Origin: Alisma plantago-aquatica
Lineage: Eukaryota > Streptophyta > Magnoliopsida > Alismatales > Alismataceae
Reading direction: 5' to 3'
Assembly: GCA_963693085.1 (NCBI GenBank)
Contig: OY856410.1
Coordinates: 890,829,835 to 890,893,834 of the forward strand
DNA: 64,000 nt
Shown piece by piece: positions 34,843 through 46,083 of the stretch. Numbering within the stretch: position 1 is the first letter of the stretch; each line of letters begins with the position of its first letter. The notes beneath the pieces were generated by a model that worked only from the letters and a program-made list of their open reading frames with translations, was not told where the DNA came from and did not search any database. A program made the position numbers and the translations under genes.

Positions 34843-36029
34843 TGTTGGCTAAATGGACATCTGTAAATCCCTTTGTTTTGATAATGACAAACATTTCATT
34901 CTTGTTAATCTAACGTGCTACTTGAGTGTTGCAGGAATAAGGTGGATGACAAAGCACTAGGGAATCTATATGCTTGAATGATTGTAAATGTCATGAAATG
35001 TAATCAATTGTAAACTTGTACAAATATATAATGTACAAGTACTTAGACTTCATGTAAATCAAGCGTTAGATTTTCCCTAGCTAAACACCACATTTAGATA
35101 GGTCATCCCCTTCAACAGTGTCACATATGCACACGCATACACACACTTAATGTCTTCAATTGAAACATTGAAACATGGTCTATCTCGGTCGACAAAATCC
35201 TCGACCGAGACACTCTCGGTCGACAAACTTCTCGACCGAGAAAGACCCAAGTAGCCGTTAGACACAGCTGACAAGGTAGTTGGCAGTTGGAGATAAACGT
35301 TGCAAACACTTGATCCAGAGAGCCTGTCGGTCGACAAAAGTTCGACCGAGTAGGTGTCTCGGTCGACCATTTCTCGACCGAGATGGTCTCTGACAGCAAC
35401 TGCAGAATTAATTAACTAGCTATTGTTAAAGCAACTAACTTATATCTAACGGCTAGTTAAGCACTTAGAAACCCCTAGAAAGTGTCTAGAACGTCCTTAA
35501 GCACTTGTAGGACATTCCTATAAAAAGGACATGCCTTAGGACACCTAAACTTACTTGATTCCACACTTGAGCAATCTTTGAGCATACATTTACATTGAGC
35601 AATCTATTTGTGAGAAATTAAGCATATTGGCAACTAGCTACTTCTTCTCTCAGCTCAAATTTCGTGTCCTATAGGCTAGCATCTCCTATCCACAACAATC
35701 AAAATTCCATACACATTGGTTAGGAGATCTATACGCTTGATCTTGGCAAATCAAGCCTTGTGCTTCAAAGGATAAGTTGTAATTTCCATTTTCCTTTCTT
35801 GTTCACTATTATTGTTTGTACTCTCCTTGCTACTCCTAGGTTGGAGGCTGCGGATTGGAGAGGTTGGAAGATCTTCTTGGTGAAGAAGGGGACCTTGTAC
35901 TACTTCAAGAAGGCTGGTGCAACAGGAGGTTACTTCTAAAGAGGACGTCTACTTCAAGGGGGAGCTTGGAGTTACTTCAAGAAGGCTACCTCGGGTTGGT
36001 GCATCTACTTCAAGTGAAGGCTGTTCAAG
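34843..36029 (+). repeat. Element C 3' LTR, truncated
   Basis: Aligns without gaps to 27789-28975 with about 21 mismatches. It stops at CTGTTCAAG, where element B sequence (AAGAGACATACC) follows, so the last 235 bases, including the AATAAA equivalent, are gone. Hairpins are at 35184, 35215, 35326 and 35358. Confidence 0.93.
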
Positions 36030-38636
36030 AAGAGACATACCAGTCAATTGCAACCAGTGACATATAGTCAAATAGTGAAAGTCCTAGCCCACCTTGGTAT
36101 AGGTCATGATGCTAGTGAAATTGAGCTATGACCCATAGCTGCACTCCTGCCAAGGTATGACCCATAGCCAATCATGTAAAACCACATAAGCAACATGCCA
36201 CTGAGCTATGGCCCGTACTTGCACTCCTGCCAGGGTATGGCTCACAACCAATCATGTGAATGCATATACTCAATAGTATATGACTCCCAAGATTCCTCTA
36301 AGGGAAAGCTCATTTCACCATCTATCAAGTGTTTACACTGAGATGGATCTATGGAACATGGAACAAGTACATGTTCAGGTTTCACTTGATTAGTTAATTC
36401 TATTTAAATTCCTTTTAACATTAGTCAAGTTATAATGAACAAAGACAAAATGAGTTTTACAAAAGTAAGGGCATAAAATAACTCCAGAAGATATAAAACG
36501 TATGGAGTGTGATCTTGTCACACTATCACCACAAGATGCCTGTATTATTGTCATTAACACCATCATTAACAAGGCCATACATCATGGAATACCAATCCCT
36601 CAACTCATCATTGGGAAAAGCCATCTCACATTATACAACAAGTCACTTCCGGGCCATAGGACCCATTCACATAATTCCTATATCACAAGTGCCTCAACAT
36701 GCCTCAAATGAGCATATACAATCTGTGTCATATCATAATCACCATAGAATATGCTATCTATGATTATCAAGCTCATAACACTTGCCATGTTAGATAAGCA
36801 AGAGAGAGATAATCACATAATGTTATAATACTTTCATGATAGAGAAACAAGAAAGACCAGTTATCATTATTAGGGTTAGAGTTTCCTCTTTGGCCGATTA
36901 GGGTTTACAAAGCTATGTTCAACCAACAACCCTAGACTCATCATCCTCCACCATCTTGGAGTGTATAAGATTAGGAAACATTATTAGCGTTGATTAGATA
37001 GCATTCTAAATAGCATTTATATGGCTTCTGTATCATTCATATATGAATATTATTAAGTGTTCATATGTGCTTCACAACTACCTACCATCACCTAATATTG
37101 ACCACTTAACCACAAAGGTTGTGACCTCCCACCATGGTCCATGTCACAAACAACCCTTAGATTATGTCACTTCCACGACACTATAATTAGGGTTCCATAC
37201 CGTCCAAACTATCTCGACCAAACCAACATATATCGCCACCTAAGACCCTCATGGCCATGACCCAACACACCAGAGGGTGTATCAACCCAGAAAAGGTAGG
37301 AATAAAGCCCCAACACCAAGGGTAACTAAGTCACCACATGCCAAGTTTCTCAACCTATCATCACTAGGTCAAACTCAACCACAAAGGGGTATCTCGACCA
37401 AAGGATATCAAGGTTGCGACCACCAAGTGGAAAGTGTCATGAACACACCAAGATGCACCATCTAGGTCACCATAATAGAACTAAAACCAATGGTAAAACA
37501 ATATTTATCATGAAGAAAAGGCCACATACAAACAGTCACCAATACCTTAAGTCATGCATCAAGAAACTACCAAGGATGAACCTTATCCATGGAAGAGAAA
37601 ACCATGCTCAAGATAACCAAAACCGAACCTAACATCCATCCCACCTCTAGGTACACAAACGCCATGCATGAGAGACAGATAAAGAGAAAGACATAGAGAA
37701 AAACCTTCATAACACATTATCTACCAAATCAGGTGCAAAAGATTAGGGTCTCAGATTGCTTTCAAACCAAGCAATATAACTCTACCAAAAAAAGTCTAGA
37801 AATTACCAGTAAGTAAAAGCATGAAGAAGTATTTGGGAGAGGGAAGACGTCAAAAAAATTTATAAAGAAGTGCAATAATAAAGTAGGTTTAGTTTTATAT
37901 AACCCACCTTAAGATGTTCTCCACCAAGAGCCCAAAACTCCAAGATCAAGAGCTCCAAGTACACAATGCAAGGGTTGAAGTAGCTTCACCAAAAGATCCA
38001 CACTCGGCCATAAGAGCACCTCAAGAAGGAGAAGACACCACAGCCAAACCTAGCTCAAGGAAAGAAGCAAAGAAGCTCTTGGCCAAACCAAAAGAGAAAG
38101 GGGGAAAGAGAGGAGAAATCATCTTCACACTTGGATCTACCTTGTCAATACACGGTTTATGACCCTTGTGATGAGGTGTTTCTCCCCCAAAATGACCGCC
38201 ATGGAAGAACCATGGTCTAGGGCTGAGAAAAGAGAATAAGATGAAGGTAGGAGATCAAGAGAATCATCAACTTAGAAAACAAACACTGAACAAGGATGGA
38301 AGATGAGCTCATATCACCACCACCACCACATGCAAGAGGAGAATGATCCTCCAAGCTCCAAGGACGAACATCCTTGCTTCACCAAGTACCAAGAACAAGA
38401 AAAGAAGGAGGAAGAAGATAGATGGCCGAAAGGGTTGCAAATGAGGGAAGAAAAGGGGTTATATAGATGGAAGATGAGAGAGAGAGAAAGGGATAAGGTG
38501 TCAACATACTAAGGGACACTTGTTCACTAAAAATACTAACATGCAACCACTAAAACATGACATGCAAGACATGGTGACATGCTCTATGTAGTGTCTCGAC
38601 CACTATGTCAACCCACATGGTTGCGGTCGTGACCAT
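36030..38636 (-). repeat. Element B 5' LTR, piece 2
   Basis: Continues element B's LTR immediately after element C, homologous to about 20380-22885 of the left LTR. It ends with ACCAT, the left target duplication of the solo LTR. A TATA-like CTATATAACC lies on the minus strand at 38457-38466. Confidence 0.85.
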
Positions 38637-40664
38637 TGATGAATGCATATTCACCTTAGTTTTAGTCGCCATTTTTGGCCTAGTTTTACACTGAATGCTA
38701 ATATTCACCCCTTGAATATGCTGATATAAAAATTTCCTCAGTTTCATATCATTATTTAGAGTTTTGATCAAATATATTCATCTCCATTACAAGATTGAAC
38801 ATCGTGCTATCTGTGCCAGTGTATAAGGTGTAGGGGATGGTGGTCCCGACTAGCGGGCCCAAGAAACTTTTGAAAATTTGTACCCTTTTTTGATGACCAG
38901 ATCCTTCATTAGAAAGCATCCTCATCAGTTAGAGGATTCATCAATGCAGGCCATTTGACCCTCATCAATAGCCCCCCCCGTAGGAGTGGGTTTGATTCAT
39001 GACGACTGCGACTGCGATCTCAAAGAAGGACCACAACCGCGATCCCAAGGAGACATCACGACTATAAATGATCGTTATGACCACGAGTTAAAGCGCACGC
39101 CGATCGAGGTCCACACTTGCTCGACCACGACTGTGGTGCTAGAAGATGCCTACACCTTAACCTGCATGGAGATCGCGACCTGAAGAGGACCGTGACTGGG
39201 ATCAATGCTGGCCACGACCACGATCGTTGCTAGATCACGACTGTGATCTTACCGCTCCACAACCTGACTTCGACCACGACCGTTGCTAGATCACGACTAT
39301 GATCTTACCGCTCTACAACCTGACTTCGACCACGACCAGTACCACACTGCAACCGCGGCACACCAGTGCAACTACATACCACCATCGTGACAGTGGCCAA
39401 GCAAAGAAGGAACGCGACTGCGGTATACAACCTCAATCGTGGGACTAAGTCAGTGTTCACCAGGACCATGGCCAGTACCTCAGCTGCAGAGTTAAGTCGG
39501 TGGCATGCACTTATAAACAGTGCACCCACCTATCTTATCAAAGCATCTCTTCCATGACGTTGAGAGGCTGCCGCTCTGTGCCCAGCCCTCAGGAAGACAA
39601 TCTCTGCCGCTAAGAACTATCTCTGTAGAGTTCTTACCTCTCCCCCATCTTCGCTCCATCCAGATCTATCTTCTATCCATGAGAGTGGTTGGACTTCAAG
39701 ATCTATAGATCTACTCCTCCACCAGCCACATACCACTTCTTATACTGTGAGAAAGAGAAGAGAAGAGAAGAGAAGACAAGGAAGAAGGAGAGAGAAGATT
39801 TGCCTTGCCTACCTTGGTGTTCTCTCCCTCCTCATTCCTGATCTACCCTAACATTGTGTAGAAGACCATTTCTCCACCGAGCTCCGACCACATTATTCAC
39901 CATGACCATGGCAGAATCTTCCCTCTCTCTTATTTTTCTTGTTTCCATCATGATGAGCGAGTAGTCCTCTTTGCTGGGGTGCGGGGACTAGCCCCGATGC
40001 CCATGCTTACATGTTCACCTTAAGAGATTCCATGGCTTGTATATAACTTTTCATCTCGTATTAATCATTTGATGCATGCTTGTGGACTAATCACATACCT
40101 TGCATGATCTATTATAACCCATTGTTGCGAGAACTTCAAAACTTAGGTTTATTAATATCGTTTAACATGGTTGATGCCTTGACGAGAACTTCTGAAAGAT
40201 ATCTTCAGAATAGTAAGTGTGTGATCTACATGTGACGAGACATCTGATGCCTATTGGTGATTCTTACGCAAACCTAACTTCCATACGGAGGGTTTGTAAC
40301 TCCATTTGGATGGTTTTATCTTGCTTAAATGTGTTTTGGATGTATTTGCATGCGTAGTGGTGGTGAAACCCAGTTCCACCCCAGTAATTCCCATCATTAA
40401 TCTAGACTCTATTTTAATCCTGCTCTTTACTTTCCTTGCATTTAGTTTAACTGAACCCAATCAACTCTTTGTTCTAAATATTAGTCTTACTTGGACTGGA
40501 TCTGACTAGCAAGATTCTTAAAACGTTGTCCTTTGAGATTTGATCCTTAACTATTCTGCGATAAGACCCGTCCTCTTGTAGGTGGTATTATTGCATGAGG
40601 TTTTGGTAAAAACTCAGGGATTTTAGCCCTGGGTGAATTTGTTAGTGCAGTAAAAACCACGTTA
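38637..40664 (+). mobile_element. Solo LTR of family A
   Basis: 2028 bp, starting TGATGAATGC and ending CCACGTTA. It is bounded by a perfect 5-bp target duplication ACCAT (38632-38636 and 40665-40669). The uninterrupted site is seen in the other LTR of element B at 22883-22893. No internal region or second LTR is present, so unequal recombination between two LTRs is the likely origin. It holds CGACC-rich sequence, a 56-bp tandem repeat (39215-39339), a TATA-like TTATAAAC at 39511 and a purine run at 39750-39800. Confidence 0.9.
39215..39339 (+). repeat. 56-bp tandem repeat in solo LTR
   Basis: Two full units start with CGACCACGA at 39215 and 39271, and a partial third starts at 39327. The units differ at about three positions. 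Each carries CGTTGCTAGATCACGACT and TCTTACCGCT. Confidence 0.85.
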
Positions 40665-40669
40665 ACCAT

Positions 40670-41246
40670 CCATGGGGCACCTCCCATGGTCGTGACACCA
40701 CCATCTAGGTCGAGACAAGGTACCACCATCAACCCTAGATCTAGACAACACATGCTAGGTCATCCATCTCGACCCAATACCTCCCTAGACAATCTAGGTT
40801 AGGACCATACACTCTAGAGGAGGTGTCTCGATTGAGCCACCCTCCAAAACAAACCTAAGTCACAACCCATGGTCGAGACAACCAAACATACTCATGGGTC
40901 GAGACATCCAACATGCATGGAAACCTAATCACCCTTAAGGTGTCAACTCCTCAACCAGAGCTCAATAAAGGCACCCTCCTATTTCTCTATCCTATAGATG
41001 ATGTCAAGAAAGAGAGGGAACACTCTAGATGTGGAAAATTGCACATTAACTCCCCTTACTGGGTAAATTGCAATTTGCACCAAAACTTGCACAAAAAGCA
41101 CAAACAACCTTTAAACAAGCTCAAACTTGAAACTTAAGCACACCACAAGCCCTAATTACATCTCAAAATATTAGAGAAATGTTCTAATAACATAATCAAG
41201 AAAAATAAAATAGTGTTACCCCAAAACTCAAGTTAGGATCCTTAAA
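40670..41246 (-). repeat. Element B 5' LTR, piece 3
   Basis: Homologous to 22893-23463. It ends GGATCCTTAAA, the mutated complement of the TGTAAGGACC LTR start, immediately before the TAAAT target duplication. Confidence 0.82.
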
Positions 41247-41435
41247 TAAATACTAGTCTTATTTCATATTCAAGCTAGCAAGGTTTTTAAAAATGTTGTC
41301 TCTTGGGATCTCATCCTTAACTATACTTTGATAAGACCCATCCTATTTTGGGTGGTATTATTGCATGTTGTTTTGGTAAAAGCTTAGGGATTTCAACCAT
41401 AAGTGAATTTGTTAGTGCAATAATAATCCACATCA
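41247..41435 (+). mobile_element. Family A LTR, right part (split)
   Basis: The last ~190 bases of the family A LTR whose left part is 17671-19456. It begins with the TAAAT duplication, matches 40477-40664 and ends CCACATCA, giving the intact CATCA terminus. No duplication was found between its right flank (ATAAT) and the sequence left of 17671 (AAAAC). It may therefore belong to a longer element or have lost its duplication. Confidence 0.72.
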
Positions 41436-44400
41436 ATAATATGTTTTTTTTATCATTGTTGCCTCCAACAATTGAGAAATCATAAGAGCAACAAAGAGAG
41501 AGAGAGAAAAGGAGAGGGAGGAGAGTAGTGAATCTCTATATAGTCTTCAATCACTCATGTGGATATCGAGGAGATGAGTTGGCACAATGAATTTAATTTG
41601 AATGAATGACATCAATAGAAACACATGTTTGAGGAGGTCTTTATCATGAAAAGGCATGTTCCACAAATGGTGGCATCCGCAGGACAACTGATTTTATAGT
41701 AGGCATTTAGGCACATAAAAATGTGGTTCTCCAAAGAAGCATCAAGTTATATTGGGGTCAATAGAGGTAATGCCATGACCATGGGATCTATTTCAACCAG
41801 CGGTAAAATTTCATAATTCTAAAAAATTGGTTCCAATTGATGTTTCAGTGTGATTCCCAAACAACTTATATTTGGTGGTCCTGATCTACAAATCTACATT
41901 GATCATCTCAAGTTTAATCATTGAATCGTCTTTCATGATAAATTATATACTTGTATCCCTAATCTTGTATTCTTGCATTAGGTGGATCCTACTTGAGGGA
42001 TTCTAGGGAATTTTTTTTTCCACTTAGTTGTGTTTTCTACTCACCAGAACTAGATAACTTTGCCATGGAAGCAAGGGAAGGTATTCATAAGCCTAGAGTT
42101 AGCAACATAACTCCACCAACAGACTAAATCTTGTACAACAATAACCATGAATTTAGGGGTGGCAATGCAAGGAGGATGATCCAACAAAGCATCATTAGAA
42201 TCCCTATTAGTTGGGAACCTCATCAAGGTTCATTGCTGCAAGAACCAAACCATATGGGAGCCTTATCACTAGAGGATTTCATGTCAAGTAATGATCCAGC
42301 TGATGTGTGGACTAAAATGTGAAATATGAATGCAAAACTAGGCTAAAAATGTGAAATCTGAATGCAAAACTAGGCTAAATGGAAGCTATTTCTAAAGGTA
42401 AATGTGAAATGTGAATGCAATACTAGCCTAAAAATGTGACTAAAATGAGGACGTGTATGCAGTCATTAACCCACCACCCACAATATCATATGTCCATCCA
42501 GTGCATCACCTCTCCCATTTGAGATATTTTATTTTCTATTCAAAATTGTTTAAGGATCTCATTGATTAACTCTAAGTGTTTTAGCATACATTAGGTTCCT
42601 CCAAACTTATATAGAAACTATTTTCCTCCATGTGCTTCAAATAAAGATTCCTTATCTTTTTATACATCAAATTGGATTTTTTTTGTATATTGATCTATCC
42701 ATTCCCATGAAAATTTATCATATTTGCAACCAAATCATTTAATAAATGAGAACAAGTAGATGCCCATAAATTCAATCTCTAAGGGATGTTTCATTTGCAT
42801 GATTCCAATAGAAAAATCTATGCATCACCAATTTTGCACCAATAAGTCTTTGGATTATCCTCGCCCAACAAAAAGAATGTGTTTGTAATGATAAGAGACC
42901 ATCTATCCCCACTATAACAAGTGTCTGACATAGTTAATATCTCTCATCACAAAAAACATGGATAGTAAGGGAAATGGAATATAGATATTTTGTCCTTATT
43001 TGGTATGGATCATTTAATAATATTCTACAAGATCATAGTCACCCATGAGATTTACTAATTATTCCATACCCATATATTAAATTTGGGTTCCATGTTCAGG
43101 TTTTTCTCAGTAAAAATTTGATAAATTCAAAAAGGATCAGTCATGTTGTCTATTCTTAAAGACAATCCATCTTGTATCATTCATAAAGTGGAAAGAGTCT
43201 ACAATCACCTAGGTTTCATCGGTGTTGAGGATGCCATATATGAAAGAAATTCCTTACCACCAATCTTTTCCTAGAATTCCTTACCCTATAGAAGATGATC
43301 CATATCTTGTGGTCATGTAGTAGAAAACTAATGAAGGGGAGTGTCATGTCATCTGTAGACCTAGAAAATAATCACCCTTTACCAACTACAATCAATACTT
43401 TGAACATCACTAGGATAGTCTTCCATATGCCTCTACAAAAAGGTGAAGCATAAGAACTAAGTTTGAGGATGTACAATATGTATCATCAGCCTTACTCTCA
43501 ACATAGCGTACTTTGTTTGGATGAAACATGCCAAATATATACCCTCTTCAAGATCTTCCAAAAAAGTTTAATCATATATGCATATCATTGTTTGAAGTAG
43601 GGTGATGCCCATCCAGGTAATATCTTGTGTGTTTGTCTTTCCAACACAATCCACCCATTTCAATTTCCATTGTCTCTCAGTCACCAAAGGAAATCAACCA
43701 TTATCTTATGGATCTGGTTGATAATCATCTTCAAAACTATAGAGGTCTTCATAGTGTAGATAGATATGAGGAGATAGCATGTTTTGTTTGGATAATCCTA
43801 CTAGTAAATGAGATAATACTTCCTATCTAAGAAGCCAAATTTACTTAATGTTAACATATATATTGTGCTTATCCTAGCCGTCAAGGACCAATACATAAGG
43901 ACCAAACTATGAATTTTCTGGATTGCTTCTTGATAATGGATGTTCCAAATATAGGACTAGAGATACAAAATAGTTAAAATACCTAAAAATAAGAAAATAG
44001 GAACATAAACATGTATTATTACAATAGGAAGTATGTTAACAATCTATCCATTAAAAAATATTACCAATAGAATAATTGTACCATAATCCAATTAGCATTA
44101 TTCAACTACATGATAATTTCCAATTTTCCTAATTAAAATTCTTGTAGAATTATAGATAAGGAATCTATTGATTTTATCTATGAGGGAAAGAGGAGAGGTA
44201 ATCTATATGCCCATAATCTCAATTTCACCAGTCCATTCATAGGGAAATGTCTTATCTAGTGAATCAAATAAACTCTTTTGGTATAGAATACAAGGACAAT
44301 ACAATATAAACCATTTACACATAAACATCACTCTGTTAAAGAAGTTCCAAAGGTACCTTTAGAGAAACTATAGAATGTGAACCTATAACAAAAACAAAGC

Positions 44401-44439
44401 AAATCAAAATTTTGCTAAAGTTTGCAAATATGTAGTCTA
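41436..44439. other. Mostly unassigned; small tandem repeat
   Basis: No protein domain is recognised. A purine-rich GA run lies at 41493-41530. At 42314-42436 a ~35 bp unit (AATGTGAAAT-TGAATGCAAAACTAGGCTAA) occurs three times, two adjacent and one after a ~20 base gap. The short open frame at 42131-42322 has no family motif. Some of this could be the internal region of a family A element. Confidence 0.4.
42314..42436 (+). repeat. Three copies of a ~35 bp repeat
   Basis: The unit with GAATGCAAAACTAGGCTAAA is found near 42329 and 42359, and again as GAATGCAATACTAGCCTAAA near 42412. It is a simple local duplication. Confidence 0.75.
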
Positions 44440-46078
44440 CATATAGACACTAGATTTTGTCCATATGGACCAATTTGGATAAATAAGAACTAAGTCTCTT
44501 TGTGGAAAAATATATTTCTTTGTTGTTATCATGAGTATTCCATAAACACATGGTTTCACATATTTGATGTAAAAAACAATACTACTGAAACATTTCAAAT
44601 TTTATAAGTAGATTGGAAAATAAGCTTGTTATTAAGGTAAGATCATTAGGTTTGATCATGATGGAGAATTTTGAAATAACAAATTGTAAAATTTACAGTT
44701 AACAAGGTAACGAACCCAATATCTCAATTTCTATAGATCCAAAAAAATGTTATAGAGAAGATGAAAATAGACCCGTACAATATGGATAGAACATTGATTT
44801 TCAAACATAGTACTACAAACACTATTTGGACAAAAGTCACCAAACCTCTTTTGAACTAATATAAGAACACATTACATGAAATCATTAATATGAAGAAGTG
44901 TAAAATTGATAATTACAATACAATTGGCTCTATATTATATAATATACACTAACAATGGCTGACATACATTTGACACCAAATTTTCATAATCATTCTTTCT
45001 ATGATACTCTTAAATAAGTATGCCATGTAGGGTTTTCAATTTTCTTTCCAAAAACACTTTATAATAAATTCACCAAAACATAATTTACAAGATTTGATCC
45101 CTTTATCTTAAGAGAACTTACTCAAACCTATTACATTGGTTGCAACTTCAGAAGTTAATAGTATTATAATGTTACTTCATCTAAAAACCTTCACTTTATT
45201 AATATCTTATCATGATCATTAAAGATAATACTAGTGAAATGATTACAATTTATAATATATTTAACTTTGAGACTCTATCTTCATTAGAGACTAATCCATA
45301 ATGGCCCTTCAATAAAAATTAGATCCAAAGACCATCTATGATGATCTTGCTATTAGATCATTGCCATGCATAAAACGATTAATTCATTTGTTAAACAAAA
45401 TTTTTGATTTGGTTGTTGACCTCCACATAAAACAATAAGTAGCACTTTATTATTCTATAGGAACATTCTTGATTCAAAATGTGATTAGAGTGAATGTGGG
45501 TCTCGTAGGATAATATTATAATCAACAAGAAGGTATTGCATTATTGAGACTTAAACACCATAGTAATACTTGAGTATACTTATATGATCTTTTCATTAAT
45601 CATATGGACAAAGAATATGTTTTTAAATGAAGAAATAAGAGGTTTATGTTACTTAACTACCTGGTTTTGAAGAAAAATGAAGATTTTTCTTATAAGCTTG
45701 AGAAAATGTTAGATGGTTGAGAACAATATCCTAGGAGATAGCTTGAGTCATGAATATTATTTATAAGTAACATTTTTTATATTCGACAAGTCCATTGTAC
45801 ATTATTTATTAACATTCAGTGTAGTTATCAAATTAGTATACACATTTATGTTGGATGTATTACTTTATGTAGCAATTATCATGATCTTTGCGTGATATTT
45901 TTGACCCATAATGAGTTCGTAATGAGTTTAAGTGAAAAATAAACATTTCTTTTCCAAATTTCAAATGAAATAAACCTCACCAAATACTAATACCATATTA
46001 AATATATAATCTAAAGAACTAGTTAATAAATTTAAAAGGTAAAATTATAAAGCCATGTTCTACACCCTTAGTAATGCC

Positions 46079-46083
46079 CTCTA
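46079..46083. repeat. TSD of short-LTR element, left (CTCTA)
   Basis: CTCTA directly precedes the left LTR and is repeated exactly at 49005-49009 directly after the right LTR. Confidence 0.85.

Larger units (their letters stand above)
27789..36029 (+). mobile_element. Element C: young SIRE-like copia element, 3' end deleted
   Basis: This is a copia element of about 8.2 kb with a 5' LTR (27789-29210), primer binding site (29213), gag, pol in the order protease-integrase-RT-RNase H, polypurine tract (34829-34840) and 3' LTR (34843-36029). The pol order defines Ty1/copia. Gag with UBN2-like region, CCHC knuckle and coiled-coil tail, the multiple AAGGGGGAG tracts and the RT wording point to the SIRE/Maximus lineage. 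Over 1187 shared bases the LTRs show about 21 differences by hand count and no gaps. The 3' LTR lacks its last 235 bases. Gag and pol carry stops and frameshifts, so the copy is not autonomous. It sits in the 5' LTR of element B. Confidence 0.93.
19457..41246 (-). mobile_element. Element B: Del/Tekay-like gypsy, minus strand, nested
   Basis: This is a complete-length but dead Ty3/gypsy element on the minus strand. Its 3' LTR is on the left (19457-23463), the internal region is 23464-26868, and the 5' LTR is on the right in three pieces (26869-27788, 36030-38636, 40670-41246). It is flanked by TAAAT on both sides and interrupts a family A LTR. The two LTRs match along their whole length after removal of the two nested insertions (about 4.0 and 4.1 kb). 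They differ at roughly one base in eight over the first hundred positions, which makes B far older than element C. LTR starts TGTAAGGACC (minus strand). Gag, protease, RT and integrase C-terminus are recognisable; RNase H and the integrase core are deleted. Confidence 0.88.

Noticed and set aside
42780..43450. Possible LINE zinc-finger region on the minus strand
   Set aside because: A few aromatic and cysteine codons recall zf-RVT, but order and spacing do not hold.
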